This document shows, in pieces, positions 11,770-23,035 of a stretch of 64,000 bases of DNA. This stretch comes from Ceratotherium simum simum (taxonomy: Eukaryota > Chordata > Mammalia > Perissodactyla > Rhinocerotidae). A program made the translations under genes and the position numbers. Each line of letters begins with the position of its first letter. The first letter of the stretch is position 1. Location of the stretch: positions 891,088 to 955,087 of the forward strand of contig NW_004454166.1 of NCBI RefSeq assembly GCF_000283155.1. Reading direction: 5' to 3'. Under the pieces are notes generated by a model. It saw only the letters and a list, made by a program, of their open reading frames with translations. It was not told the DNA's origin and made no database searches.

Positions 11770-12010
11770 GTAACCTTTCATGTCAAGAGCACAGGCCTTG
11801 ACATGACCTGGGTTCCACTCGCAACTCTCACTAACCATGTGCTAACCATGCATCCTTGGACAAGTACCTTAGCCTCCCTGAACCTGTATGTCATCTGTGA
11901 AGTGGGCTGAATTCACCTACCTCACAGGAAATTACATGATATACACAAAGTACCATCAGAATGCATCGCACAAAGAGTCTTCACTCACGGTGGTTATAAT
12001 GATGGTGTTA
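11770..12010 (+). repeat. MIR SINE
   Basis: Near full-length: 'agagcacaggccttgacatg', 'catccttggacaagtacctt', 'tgtatgtcatctgtgaagtg' and 'ctacctcacaggaaattaca' occur in MIR order. Confidence 0.8.
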
Positions 12011-12164
12011 ATTTCAGGTTACCCTCTTGCCTATACTGTTACTTAACTGTTTCACTTGTGTCTTTTTCGTCTTCCTAACATAATTCCTAGACTGCATTTC
12101 TCTCTAATTGCCCTCAGTCCTAACTATTGGGCAATGAATTATTGAGTAAATAAATCAATTGGAA

Positions 12165-12405
12165 ATTGGAATGAGAGATAGAGAAAAGGCACAGATAACT
12201 CTCAGGTTTCTGGTTTGGATGGCTGGAGATGGTGGTCCCTTTCATTAAAGGAGGAAATACTGGGAGAAGGGCAGGTTTGAGAAGAAAGATCAAGATTTGG
12301 TTGGGAACAGTTGAATTTGAGGTACTTGAGGAACATTCGTGGATATGTCCAGTAGACAGTTGGAACTGAAAATAAAAATTGGACAGTCATCAGGTTGAAA
12401 TCATG
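12165..12405 (-). repeat. L2 LINE, RT-region fragment
   Basis: Reverse complement of the L2 ORF2 region: 'ataactctcaggtttctgg', 'agaagggcaggtttgag' and 'ccagtagacagttggaact' follow the L2 order. Reading frames are not intact. Confidence 0.65.
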
Positions 12406-12424
12406 AGAATAAATGATTATCTTG

Positions 12425-12580
12425 AGAGATGCTGCATATCAAAATCACTGAGATCCTTTAAATAACACGAACGCTCAGGTTCCACTAGCCCAAGGATGCT
12501 GATTTAACTGGTCTGGGCAGAGTTTGTTAAAGAAGCCCCTGTATTTGTAATATGCAGCAAGAGTTGAGCACCACTAGGGT
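12425..12580 (+). repeat. MER5-type hAT fragment
   Basis: 'gctgcatatcaaaatcactg ... ttccactagcccaaggatgc ... gttgagcaccactag' resembles a diverged MER5 copy ending in the family's terminal 'accact'. Confidence 0.5.
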
Positions 12581-12730
12581 AGAAGGAGCAGAGCTAAGCA
12601 AGGAAGGAAGAAGCCCTGGGTGGCACTCTCATTTCAAGGGCTGAAGACCCAAGGGAGTCCTGAAAGAAACTAAGAAATGGTCACGGAGGCCTGAGAGCAA
12701 CCAGAAGAGCCTGGTGGGAAGAAAGGTTCA

Positions 12731-12988
12731 TAATTACTATTTTTTATTTTTATTTATTTTTTTTGCAGGGAAGATCAGCTCTGAGCTAACGTTCATGCCG
12801 ATCCTCCTCTTTTTTCTTGAGGAAGACTGGCCCTGGGCTAACATCTGTGCCCATCTTCCTCTACTTTATATGGGACGCCAACACAGCGTGGCCTGACAAG
12901 TGGTGCATCGGTGCACGCCGGGGATCTGAACCCGGGCCACCAGAAGCGGAGCGTGCACACTTAACTGCTACGCCACAGGGCTGGCCCC
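12731..12988 (-). mobile_element. ERE SINE, long-tail subtype
   Basis: Antisense full-length ERE: the T-rich start is the poly-A, and it ends with the reversed head 'ccacagggctggcccc'. The reversed B box 'ggatctgaacccgggcc' is intact. A perfect 14-bp target-site duplication, GGAAGAAAGGTTCA, lies at 12717-12730 and 12989-13002. Confidence 0.95.
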
Positions 12989-13026
12989 GGAAGAAAGGTT
13001 CAAAAAGCAGTATATAAACTATTTGG

Positions 13027-13620
13027 GGGTTCTTCAAAAAGTTAAACTGATAATCACCATTGACCCAGCAATTCCACTCATAGGTATACGCCCAAAAGAG
13101 TTGAAAGCAAATGTTCCAACAAAAACTTGTACATGAATGTCCATAGCAACACTATGCACAATAGTCAAAAGATGAAAACAACCCAAAGGTTCATCAACGG
13201 ATGAACAGATAAACAAATTGTGGTATATCCACACAATGAAATACTCACCCCTAAAAAGGAATGAAATACTGACACATGCTACAACATGGACAAGCCTCAA
13301 AAATATTATACTAAGTGAAAGAAGCCAGACACAAAAGGCCACGTGTTATATGATTCCATTTATATGAAATATCCAGAATAGGCAAGTCTATAGAGGAGAA
13401 AACAGATTCGTGGTTGCCGGGGACTCGGGGGCGGCGAGAATAGGGTGTGTCTGTTTAATGGGTATACAGTTTCCTCTTGGGGTGATGAAGAAGTTCAAAA
13501 ACTAGATAGGGGTAATGGTTGCATAACACCGTGAATGTACTTAATGCCACTGAATTGTACACTTTAAAATGGTTTTAAACAGGTAAACGTTATGTTACAT
13601 GTATTTTACCACACACACAC
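13027..13620 (+). repeat. L1M 3' end
   Basis: About 590 bp of old L1: 'gacccagcaattccactc', 'gaacagataaacaaattg', 'cacatgctacaacatggac', 'agaagccagacacaaaagg' and the terminal 'ccactgaattgtacacttta'. The 102-codon minus frame is antisense to it. Confidence 0.9.
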
Positions 13621-13635
13621 ACACACATACACACG
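13608..13635 (+). repeat. (CA)n microsatellite
   Basis: A short run of CA dinucleotides with one 'catac' interruption, grown at the 3' end of the L1M copy. Confidence 0.9.
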
Positions 13636-13639
13636 GAAC

Positions 13640-14510
13640 ATGTGACCAACTATGCCCAATACAGCCAAGACAGCCAAAAGATCCACCCTGAAAAAGGCCA
13701 CAGACTTGACGACTGGGCACCTTCATAACACCTTCTCCCTGGTGCCACCAGTGGCTGCAGAGCTGCACAAAGTATTCAGGGGCTGGAATAGAAGCCCACT
13801 AGGGCCTTTCCAGCTCAGAGATCATAAGATCCTGCTGTCAATGTGAAGGTCTTCTCCTCTCCATAGACTTGCTGGTTATCACAAATGCCCTGACCCTGTT
13901 AAGAAAAATGCTCTTGACAACCATCTGGGCATAATTCAACAAAATTGTGGAATGTAAACTCAAAGCTGGATTTGTTTTTTTACTATCAAATGTCATTACA
14001 CGCCCACTACTTTTCAGTAGCCTCTGGGCGTGTTTGATACCACAGGCACCAAAAACAAAACCCACTGCAAGCACAGTGCTTGGGAAATTCAGGCCTAGGA
14101 TGCTCCCAGAACTGCTTAAGTGAAGCAGCTGCCACCCTGGTGGACTGAGATTTGACTCCATGTGTCTGTGTCTGGGCAAGGAAGGCAGGATTCCAAATCT
14201 ATCATGCTAGAAACAATAGCCACCCCAACTGCAGCATGAGAAACTGAGAGTGGCTTCCAGAGCTGGGCCCAAGATATGTTTCACGGAGCTCTTGCCCCAT
14301 GAGCTGTGACATCAGGCTCTGTCCTGGCCAGAGAGATCTTGAGGTCTTCTCTGAAAGTCCTCATCTTTCCCGAAGACTTGGCACCGGCCATGGGCTTGTG
14401 GGGCCCCCCATCTCTGCCTTTTTCAAGTCTAGTCTCTGGGTCTTCAGTCTCCAGTCTGAAGGGTCTGCAGCCATCTCAAGTCAAGGGATTTGGTCCAAAA
14501 CTCAGTGCCT
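13640..14510. other. unique sequence, no gene supported
   Basis: No repeat recognised. A 113-codon minus-strand frame (13838-14179) has no known motif or convincing splice sites. Confidence 0.4.
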
Positions 14511-14514
14511 TTCA

Positions 14515-14690
14515 TTCAACTCATATAAAGCACCCTCTTTCCGCTGGGCCCTATGCTAGGTGTGGTAGAGGAGATTGAGGTTAATCAGACACAGCCCCTG
14601 CTCTTGGACAGTTCATTGTATTATAGAGAGGATAGGACACATAAATAACTCCTAACCAACATGAGGCAGAGCATGGGCCATCAGAAAGGA
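14515..14690 (-). repeat. L2 LINE 3' fragment
   Basis: 'gctgggccctatgctaggtg' then 'aatcagacacagcccctgc' is reverse-complement L2 3' sequence. Confidence 0.6.
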
Positions 14691-14877
14691 AGTCTAATAT
14701 GCTCCAGGGAGTCTGTGAGATGGTTCCTGCCAACCCACGGGGCAGCACGTGCCCTGTCCTCTCTGCATGGGCCTTGGGAATGGCTGATGGCTGTCAGACA
14801 GCCAAGAACGCCAGGTGCCGCCTGCCAATCAGGACCTTGTGCAAGGGTTCAAGCCAAGGAGCCAAACTGGCTGTCTC

Positions 14878-15096
14878 AATTAAGCCCTAATTCAGCATTC
14901 TGCCCAGAAACCTCTTCTCCCTCCTGTAGAATTGCCCAGTTTACAGTGAACCATTCAGGGAGTTGGGTCAGCTGTTCGGAGATGGCAGCCATCAGGGGCA
15001 GTGCCTACAACTGTGAATGATGCCAACTCGATTCAGAGATCACTCAAAACCACAGGGCCCAGAAACCCAGAAATTCAGCCCTAATTAAGCATTCTG
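14878..15096 (+). repeat. imperfect 25-bp direct repeat
   Basis: A 25-base motif at 14878-14902 recurs at 15072-15096 with two mismatches, 194 bp away. Both copies are followed within about 40 bp by a 'cccagttt' or 'tccagttt' block. This may be an old local duplication. Confidence 0.6.
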
Positions 15097-15639
15097 TCTT
15101 CTCAGTAGAGAAAAGTGTCCAGTTTGGGTCACCCCACTTTAAAAGGACCTAGAGACTATATGGCTGGGAGTTTTGCCAAACGACAGAAGGAAAAGGCTAT
15201 GCAACACGAAGCTCACGAGACACTATCTCTAAGGATGAAAAACACAACCGACACAGAATGGGGAAGAAAGTGACAGCACATCCTCTTTCTCGAATCCTTA
15301 AAAACTGCTCACCAGGAATCATATAACATCCCAGGAAAAGCAGATGATTTAATGTAAGGTGTAAACCATACGCAATCAAGCTATATCTGTGCTCCAGGTA
15401 CAACTGTAAAAGTGACGCTGGGCAGAGACAGATGGAGACACAAAACAAGTTTGACCTGATGGATGCTGGGTTTAGGCAGTAAATTTTTTTCATTTTTATT
15501 TTAATTCCCATTACTATTGTTTGTGCGCAATGATTCCTCTTTTAAGGATCAGAGAGATCATCTCTGAGAAGAGAATCAAGCTTTGAGGGACGGAACAAAG
15601 GTTCCCTGGGGAGTGGCAATGTGGCCAGCAGACGCAACC

Positions 15640-15790
15640 AGCCTGAGCTTCAGCAGGCGCACACCTCACTTAGCCCCGGCACTGTCCTCTGTGTGACCTT
15701 TAGAAAGTCCCTGTTCCTTCCAGTACCTTCATTTCCACTCTAGATATAGAGGAATTCTAGGGCCCCTGCCACCTCAGATTCCAGATTCTG
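15640..15790 (+). repeat. MIR SINE
   Basis: 'tgtgtgacctttagaaagtc', a 'ttcatttccactctagata' block and 'gaattctagggcccctgcc' follow MIR order. Confidence 0.5.
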
Positions 15791-16231
15791 GCCGGCTGAG
15801 AGGTCAGAGATCTAATGTACTCTCGTGTGACAGACACTAACCAGCCCACACTGGGGCACATCTGTGGCATGGACATGATGAGCACCCTTAATCGCCCCAC
15901 AGCCCCAACTTCCCAAGCCTGGAATGTAGGCATCCACCTGAGACTCTTGGTACCCTCCCTCCAAATCCAATCACCCTCCTGTTAATGTGACCTCCTAATC
16001 ATCTCTCAAGTTTCCAGGTCTTTCCCTCTCCACTACCATCTCACATGTTTGGGCCAGCAGATCTCTGATGTGGATCATGCAGCACCTGGTCTCCCAGCTT
16101 CAGTCCTGCTCTCCTTCCAACCCATTTTCCACACCACAGAGCAATCTTTTTCTAAGATGCACATCTGACCTTGTCACTCCCCTGCATAAAACTCTATGAT
16201 GTCACTCCATAACTTTTAGGACAATTTATTA

Positions 16232-16475
16232 GGGGCTATAGTGTGAACTCTGGAGCCAGACCTCCTGGACTCATATCACAGCCCTGTCACTTATGAGATC
16301 TGTGACTATCGGCGGGTCACTTAACCACTCGGTGCCTCAGTTTTCCCACTGGTAAAATGCGGATAACAACAGTACCTACCTCACAAGGTTGTGAGGATTC
16401 ATGAGTTAATGCAGGTAAACTGCTTAGAAGAGTACCTGGCATACAGTAAGGACCTCATAAATGGCAGCTGCTGTT
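16232..16475 (+). repeat. MIR SINE inside L2
   Basis: One of the best preserved MIRs here: 'actctggagccagacctcc', 'gcctcagttttcccactgg', 'gtacctacctcacaagg' and 'agagtacctggcatacag' in order. Confidence 0.9.
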
Positions 16476-16696
16476 TTTATAGATTTATAATTTTTATACA
16501 CCTTCAAGGCCTTGCCTGTTCAGGCCCCACTCAGCTTTCCAGCCTCTCTGCTTCCCTCTCTCATTGTTCTCCGCCTCCCAGGAAGGGCCAGCCCTCCTGA
16601 ACCTCATCCATTTTTGCTCCTGCCACTGAGCCTTTGCACAGCCCATTTGATTGCCAAGTACACTCTTCCCACTCCTGGCTTGTCGAATTGATTTTT

Positions 16697-16919
16697 TTTT
16701 AAAACAGCTTTATTGAGATATAATTCAAATACCTTAAGATTCACCCACTTAAAGTGTACAAGTCAATGGTTTTGGTAAATTCATGGAGTTGTGCAATCAC
16801 CACCACAATCCATTTTAAAGCATTTTCATCACCCCCAAAAGGAACCCCGTACCCACTGGCAGTCACCCTCCATCTTCCCCCAACTCCTCCCCAGCCCCAG
16901 GCAACCACTAGTCCACCCC
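16697..16919 (-). mobile_element. 5'-truncated L1 3' end inside L2
   Basis: Antisense L1M 3' sequence ('cagctttattgagatataat', 'aagtgtacaagtcaatgg', 'aaaaggaaccccgtaccc'). An 11-bp duplication AATTGATTTTT at 16686-16696 and 16920-16930 marks the insertion into L2. Confidence 0.85.
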
Positions 16920-17294
16920 AATTGATTTTTAGGTCTCAGTTTATACCCTACTTGTCGTTCAGTTTTCTCTGACCTCCAGCTCGGGGTCGGTGCTTCCACA
17001 GTACCCCTGGTTTCCCTCTCTCAGAACTCTATTTACTTGTGTACACCCCCTGCTAGAGCAGAAGCTCCACGTGAGCAGGCGCGTGGTTGTGAGTCACCAA
17101 AATTCTTCAGTGCTTAATAGATGATCAGTAAATACTGGTTGAACGACTGAAACCAATAGCACTAACTAGCCAAAGCCCAGGCCCTACAAAGATGGCCCTA
17201 CTGAAAAAATCAACAGTAACAGAGTCTTCTCTAGTCTACAAACATGAGCAGTAACAACACATTGAAAAATTTATGACATTCAAATTCCCTACAC

Positions 17295-17388
17295 CTATTC
17301 CCACTAGAGCCGCCACTCGAATAAGGCAGATCCTTGTCAGGTGAATTTGATTCAGCTTCTTTAACAACGTAAGTCCGTGAGTCGGAGG
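17295..17388 (-). other. candidate internal exon (94 bp)
   Basis: Seen in sequence: reading the minus strand, a strong pyrimidine tract ending 'ttcttcctcctcag' abuts the segment, with a branch-site-like 'cctaaga' some 27 bases upstream; a weaker donor AG/GTGTAG follows. One frame is open for all 30 codons (entry after 2 bases, 2 bases left over). It begins SDSRTYVVKEAES and ends PYSSGGSSGN, a charged and serine-rich composition typical of protein linkers. The segment keeps several CpGs in an AT-rich setting. I do not recognise the protein. A second frame is also open here, and no partner exon was found, so chance remains quite possible. Confidence 0.25.
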
Positions 17389-17814
17389 CTGAGGAGGAAG
17401 AAGCAAGAATGATCTTAGGTCTTCGGTATTCGTAGGTTTTATGTCAGCTGGCATTACCAGGTCCTTACTGAGTAAAATGAATACAAATACTTTTATGTAA
17501 AACAAAATGTTAGAAAAGAAAACACAAAGATGAAAGGAAGGAGTTAGTTCTGGAAGTTTCCTATGAAGCCATTCTGTTAAGCAATTTCTATTTTCTTGCA
17601 GATTCCTCATTATAAAATTAGAGCTGTGCTCCCCCGGACAATAATCAATGCCCTGAAAGCTTATTTCAAAATCCAGTGACCATCATAAGAAAAGCAATTA
17701 CCTCCTAATTAGACATTAAGATGATTTTTCAATATATCAACATACTGCTACCAAACAGTTACAAAATAAAACAAAAGCTTCCTGCTCACACACTCAATCT
17801 ACTTTGCACGCTGA

Positions 17815-18385
17815 TGGCTGATTCCTCTTATAAAAGCACAGCTCTGGTCACGCCTTGCCCTCATTCAAAACCCTTCAATGGCTCCCCATTGCCTTCAGGA
17901 TAAAGAATAAATTCCTAAGTGGGTGTTGGAAGATCCTTCTCCTTTTGGCAATGACCTACTTATATAGCCTCATTTCCTTCTAATCACCTTCAAATAACCC
18001 TTAATCCAAACAAAATGCACTGAGAGCCCCTGCCATGCCTTTATCTTTTTTCCACCCCTGCCTAGAATATTCTTTACCCACCTCCAAACTCCCCATGTCG
18101 AAATCCTACTTCTGTTTAAGACTCACTCAAACTCGACCTCCTCCATGAAGTCTTCCGTGATGTCCTCCTCCACAGCAAGTGCTCTCTTCCACCCTTAGGC
18201 TCCCACCACCCTTCTACTGGAGATGATTCTCGTGTATTTATCACTGGCTGGCTTGTATTACAGTGCTTTCTGAACAAATTCTCGATCTCCTGATAAACCA
18301 TAAACTCGAATAGATCTCCCTCTCACACTTAACATATGCCAAGCAAATACAAGGTACTGAAATATTTGTTGAATGAATGACTAAA
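17815..18385 (+). repeat. L2 LINE 3' portion
   Basis: Nearly continuous L2 from 'aacccttcaatggctcccc' and 'gccttcaggataaag' through 'ctccatgaagtcttccgtg' to the terminal 'gaaatatttgttgaatgaat'. Confidence 0.85.
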
Positions 18386-18559
18386 ACAACAAGTGACAGA
18401 AACATAGCACACTAGGTCAGAAGCAGTCTCAATTATCACTGTGCCTAGAGAGGGAGCAAGTCTTGAAACGTAGGAAACCTCCCTCAGTGGTTGGGACAGT
18501 GTTTCTATTGAAATCCTCTATTTACTTTCATTATTTGCCTACAGCTATTTCACTCCTGC

Positions 18560-18620
18560 CGGACATATTTGTGCATGTACATGTGTGTGAGTGTTGAGAG
18601 AGAGTGTGTGCATGTTCATG
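18560..18620 (+). repeat. TG-rich low-complexity tract
   Basis: Imperfect alternating TG and GA runs ('catgtgtgtgagtgttgag' and following). Short open frames on both strands over it reflect the composition. Confidence 0.6.
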
Positions 18621-18789
18621 GTGATGGGAGGAAGCAGAGGGGAGGAGGATTACTATTAAAAACTGGCAGCAACGACAGAGAAGCTCCTTCAGTGAGGAAA
18701 ACTCACAATCCACACAAGAGCCAAGCGCATCCCTGTCCCGGCTGCCCAACACAGGGAGGGCGTGTTGAAGCCCTGTCAGGTGGCATGCT

Positions 18790-18955
18790 CCGACTTCAGC
18801 GGGTATGGATCACCTGGGGAGACTGTTCAAAGGCAGATGGGCCCCACCCCCGGAGTGTCTGTTTCTGTAGGTCTGCGGTGGGGCTGCGAGTTTGCATTTC
18901 TAACCTGCTCTGGGGAATGCTGATAGGGACCACACTTTAAGGATCACCCACGTAG
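18790..18955 (+). repeat. MER5A hAT copy
   Basis: 'ggatcacctggggagactg', 'gggccccacccccggagtg', 'gcatttctaacctgctc' and 'gaccacactttaaggatcac' match the MER5A order. Confidence 0.75.
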
Positions 18956-19104
18956 ACCGGCAAAGGAATCAAGGGATTCAAGGTAGGAAGATTAGCTGTG
19001 GTATACGGCACAGGCATTTCTGCCGCTAGAGGATTCGTTCTTAATTAGATTAAGGCACATGGAAAAATTAAATCAGATGTAATTCAGAAGCTAAATTCTA
19101 TAGG

Positions 19105-19290
19105 GTAGACCAGAGAGTTATGGACAAGGGGATTAGGAGACCTGGGCTCAAGTCCTGATTCTGTCACTTAACTAGCTAACTGCCATGTAACCAAAGACCA
19201 CTCGGTACCCTCTCGGGACTTCACTGCATCATCTGAGACAGAGATATTCAACCTGAAAATCTCCAGTGTTAGATCTTACATGCTAGGATC
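19105..19290 (+). repeat. MIR SINE
   Basis: 'aggagacctgggctcaagtc', 'tgattctgtcacttaactag' and a diverged 'gacttcactgcatcatctg' block. Confidence 0.65.
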
Positions 19291-19468
19291 TCACAATGTT
19301 GAAAACCTGTTGGCAATTTAGTTCCAAACTAAATGATTATCCCATCTATATAAAAAATGATTCAAGACACTACAACTTGAAAACACAAAACAAACATGAG
19401 ACATAATTACCAGTTAAATTTAAGAAGAACCTATAACAAATAAATTGCAATTATGAAGACTGAAACTT

Positions 19469-19712
19469 GGGGCTGGCCCGGTGGTGCAGCGGTTAAGTGG
19501 CGTGCTCCGCTGCGGCTGTCCGGGGTTCACAGGTTTGGATCCCGGGCGCGCACCGATGCACCGCTTGTTAAGCCATGCTGTGGTGGCATCCCATGTAAAG
19601 TGGAGGAAGAGGGGCACGGATGTTAGCTCAGCGCCAGTCTTCCTCAAGAAAAAAGGGGAGGATTGGCATCAGATGTTAGCTCAGGGCTAGTCCTCCTCAC
19701 ACACACACAAAA
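19469..19712 (+). mobile_element. ERE SINE, long-tail subtype
   Basis: Complete copy: head 'ggggctggcccggtgg', B box 'ggtttggatcccgggcg', two tail modules and a CA/A-rich end. A perfect 13-bp target-site duplication, AAGACTGAAACTT, lies at 19456-19468 and 19713-19725. Little divergence suggests a fairly recent insertion. Confidence 0.97.
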
Positions 19713-19775
19713 AAGACTGAAACTTTACTAACCAAGCTTCACAAATAAGTGCTCAATAACAAATGTACCATGGAA

Positions 19776-19872
19776 ATAGATAAAGCACATTAAATAGATT
19801 AAATAGAGAAAGCACATTAAACAGATTAAATAGATAAAGCACATTAAAATAGATGAGCACATTAAAAAAAAT
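19776..19872 (+). repeat. 27-bp-period minisatellite
   Basis: Units at 19782-19808 and 19809-19835 (25 of 27 identical) are followed by two shorter partial units, each starting 'agcacattaaa'. It is a small local tandem array. Confidence 0.85.
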
Positions 19873-20139
19873 AAAACAGGAACACCTCCCTGTCCGAGAA
19901 CAGTCTAGAGAAAAAAGGACTTGTTACAGAATGAGAAAACATCAACTCACCAGCCGAGCAGAGCTGAAGGGAGTCCTCCAAGGAAAGAACTCTGCCCCTC
20001 TTCCCCATGCTGGCACCTCCCCTCCATCCCAGGACACTGCTCCTGGGCCTCCCAACACATAGCTATTTTTAAAGATAAAAGGCCACATTCCCAAGATTGT
20101 GGCCACAAGAATGTGAATATCAAATGACCTTCCCATAGC

Positions 20140-20528
20140 TCATCAATGAGCCCAAGGAGAACTGACGGCTGGGCTATGTGGGCAAAGTTGGATAGTCTCT
20201 CTGTTGCTGGGGCCCACTTATCGCTGATACTGGGCAGCTGCAGCTACGGCCTCATCCCAAGTCTGGCCTCTCTCCTCTCAGCACAAAAGGCCCAGAAGTC
20301 CTCCAGACGCCATTCTCACCCTCAAGACCTCAGCCCTTGAAGGAGCCAAGAGAGGAAGGGTTAGAGGTCCTTGATCGGCTAACTGGCTTCCTCCATGCCA
20401 AGGGCTGCACAGAAGATGACGCCCGAGATCTTACGAGGCATCCATTTTATGGTTGTAGAGTGCATTCTGTGCCCGATCTGCCCAGCTGTCTTCAGCTCCA
20501 GTTAATAGCAATGGCATTAAGTCGATAA
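20140..20528. other. unique sequence, no gene seen
   Basis: No repeat recognised. Open frames of 63-69 codons have no recognisable motif or convincing splice boundaries. Confidence 0.4.
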
Positions 20529-20529
20529 G

Positions 20530-20705
20530 CCTCACAGCATCTCAGGGAGGCAGGTCACCCTCAAGCACATTATCCCCCCCTTAACAGATGGGGAAATGAC
20601 GCCACGGGAACATTAAATAACCTGCCCAGCCTCAACAGGTTGCTACAGGTAGAGCACGAGACAATCCCAGCCCTCGTGCTGGCTCCTGAACGGAGAAGGC
20701 TCTGG
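20530..20705 (-). repeat. MIR SINE
   Basis: 'acagatggggaaatgacgcc', 'ttaaataacctgcccagcc' and 'tagagcacgagacaatccc' follow reverse-complement MIR. Confidence 0.75.
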
Positions 20706-21284
20706 ATAAAAATCTTTGAAGTTCTAAGGTCTTGTGCAGTGTGAATGATTTGCAAAAAGAGGTCGAAAAAGAAATAAGCACATAGGTACCCTTCCTAAAA
20801 CTGCTCCAATTGTCTTTCTTTTCTTGTGTCTCCCCAGAACGCCATGAGAGAAGAATGATTTTTAACACACAAGTATTAGATGAAAGATGGTGTGGGTGCA
20901 GATGTAACGAGAGGACAGGGCAGGTCTGTGGGCAGCAAGAGGCTTCAGTGACCAGGATCAAGGGAGGGGTGGGGCCAAGTTGGGTTCCATCAGTGACCTC
21001 TGTCCTCTGCAGCCCACAGGGCTCTGCTCAAACTGGTGAACTCTGACCTGAAATTATGTCCATTTCATTCCTTTATACAAGTACTTGCACGTCTGATGCG
21101 GACAAGTCACTGAGAGAGATGAATTGGACCATCCTTGCAGTCAAGAAGCTTGAAACATCATTAAAGGATGTACCTAAATCACTAAAATACAAAGTAAAGC
21201 TAGTAAGGACCACAGCAGGGAGGCTGGGAGGATGCCTGGGGGTTTGATGGTGGGGATCACATCCAGCTGTGGATACAGTAGGGA

Positions 21285-21545
21285 GCTATCAGGGCAGGCC
21301 TTGTGGAGGAGGTGATCAGGCTATGAAGGATAGGAGAGTGAGACCTGCAGGGGTGGGGAGAAGAGCGTAGAAAGTGCATAGAAGGCAGATGGCACAAGGC
21401 TACCCTGAAGACCAGTTCAGGAAGACGGATGTGGGGGACACAAGGTCTGTGAAGCAGGGTTGAGGGATTTAGGGTAGGAATAGCAGGTAAAAGCTCTATC
21501 ACCAAAGGCCTTAAGTGTGGGACTAAGGAGATTAAATTTCACTCC
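21285..21545 (-). repeat. L2 LINE fragment
   Basis: 'gcaggccttgtggaggagg' and 'ctatcaccaaaggccttaag' followed by 'gggactaaggagattaaat' fit the reverse complement of the L2 post-RT region. Confidence 0.55.
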
Positions 21546-21547
21546 TA

Positions 21548-21612
21548 GCCACAGTGCTCGGCACTGTACCTTGTTCACAATAGGCACTCAATAAATGTTG
21601 GTAGAGCAAAAA
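21548..21612 (+). repeat. L2/MIR-type 3' tail
   Basis: 'gctcggcactgtaccttg' and 'taggcactcaataaatgttg' form the shared L2/MIR 3' tail in the opposite orientation to the preceding fragment. Confidence 0.6.
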
Positions 21613-22559
21613 TGCAGGAAGGCAATTTAATTTGCGGGAAATGCAGGAAAATGGTGAAAGACGACACCAAAAAAATTGCCTTGATTTTTTTAATCAATTG
21701 ATATATAATCAGGAAAACTCTTAAGTTTAACTATCTAAAATATATGCTATATTCTGCCCCAAATGGAGACCATAATACTTGCCATCAGCTTCTCACCCAA
21801 GAACACTGTGAAAATTAATGATGAGGTAATGTCTCAGAAATGTTCAGAGCTCCTTGGAGATGTGTGGCAAAAGGCATCACTATAATTAATATTTAAAGAG
21901 ACTCTACCCAGCTCTGATCTCTTTTTCTGCAGACTAATGTTACGTCCACAGGGTAAGGTGATGCCAGATTGGCCTCTAAATAAACCTTTCCAACAGACAG
22001 CGCCCAAGGCAGGTGCGTCCTCCTCAGTCCCTTACAGGTGGTTGATGGGGCCCATGATCACAACAAGGCAGGCGTGGTTTCCGAATTGGTTATCCAGGTT
22101 TATCCAATGATGTGGGGGCAAAACGCATCAGGTAAAAGAGCAAAGTAGATGTCAAAAGGTGGCCTTCCTTGGGACCCCATTTTTTAAGCATGAGAGAGAG
22201 TCCAGTGAAGACTTCAAGAGGAATCACTTTAGCAAAAACCACATCCTAAGCCAGTTAACATTTTTAGGTCTAACACAGTGCCCAAGAAAGGAAGAAATAA
22301 GAATAGCTCCTTGGGCTCAATTACAAATGGAGTGGAAAAAATAATTTCAAAAGTTCAAGGTGAAAAAAATCAATCTATTTCCTTTCCCCAAAGCTTTCAC
22401 TTCTATAAATACACTCATACAAATAGACCTAAGACCACTCTTCCTTATGAAAACACTACCTGTCTGGAATTTGCAAGATAAACGATGTGTCCGTCTTGCT
22501 TTCAACCCACTGAAGCTCAAACAATGCTCTCCAATAGCTTCTCTCTTCTTCTTAAATAA

Positions 22560-23035
22560 CATTCATTTTCCTCCTCGGATTATAAAAGTAATACACATGC
22601 CTGGTATAAAATTTTGAAATTTTTCTTCTTTGGAAGGAAGAAAATTAAAATGATCCACTATAATCTACAAGTTGTTAATTACCTTTCTAGCCTTTTTGTG
22701 TGAAAGTACACATTTTCAACATAACTGGAAACTTACTGTATATATTGGTTTATAGCCGGACTCTCCTCTTAGAACAACACACTGTAAACATTTCCTGTCT
22801 ATTATTCTGCAACATCATTTAGGCTCTATAGACAGGAGTGCCATTTTTAAATCTAATCCCCTACTGCTGGACATTTGGTTTATTTTAGCAATGTCTGCAT
22901 TACAAATAAACATCTTTGCATAATACATCTCTGGTTATTAGGATAAATTTCTAGGAACGGCACTGCTGGGTGAAAGACTGTGCACAAGTCTTTAAGGCTT
23001 CAGATGTAGCGAAATTGCCCTCCAGAAAGCTTACC
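22560..23035 (-). repeat. old L1 3' end (L1M/L1ME type)
   Basis: Antisense signature: 'ataaaagtaatacacatg', 'tactgctggacatttggt', 'aataaacatctttgcataat', 'aggataaatttctaggaac' and 'gcgaaattgccctccag'. Confidence 0.75.

Larger units (their letters stand above)
15955..17150 (+). repeat. L2 LINE with two insertions
   Basis: Three co-linear pieces: about 15955-16230 ('ccttgtcactcccctgcata'), 16476-16686 ('gagcctttgcacagccc') and 16920-17150 (3' terminus 'gatcagtaaatactggttg'). A MIR and an L1 3' end are inserted between them. Coding capacity is gone. Confidence 0.75.

Noticed and set aside
15313..15417. Candidate minus-strand exon with good splice sites (tract ending tctctgcccag; donor CTG/GTGAGC)
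   Set aside because: In the phase needed to follow the 17295-17388 candidate it hits a stop after about 12 codons; the open frame is a hydrophobic string with no known motif.
17236..17610. 124-codon minus-strand frame overlapping the candidate exon
   Set aside because: It uses a different frame from the splice-compatible one, and it reads through the pyrimidine tract as leucine and proline.
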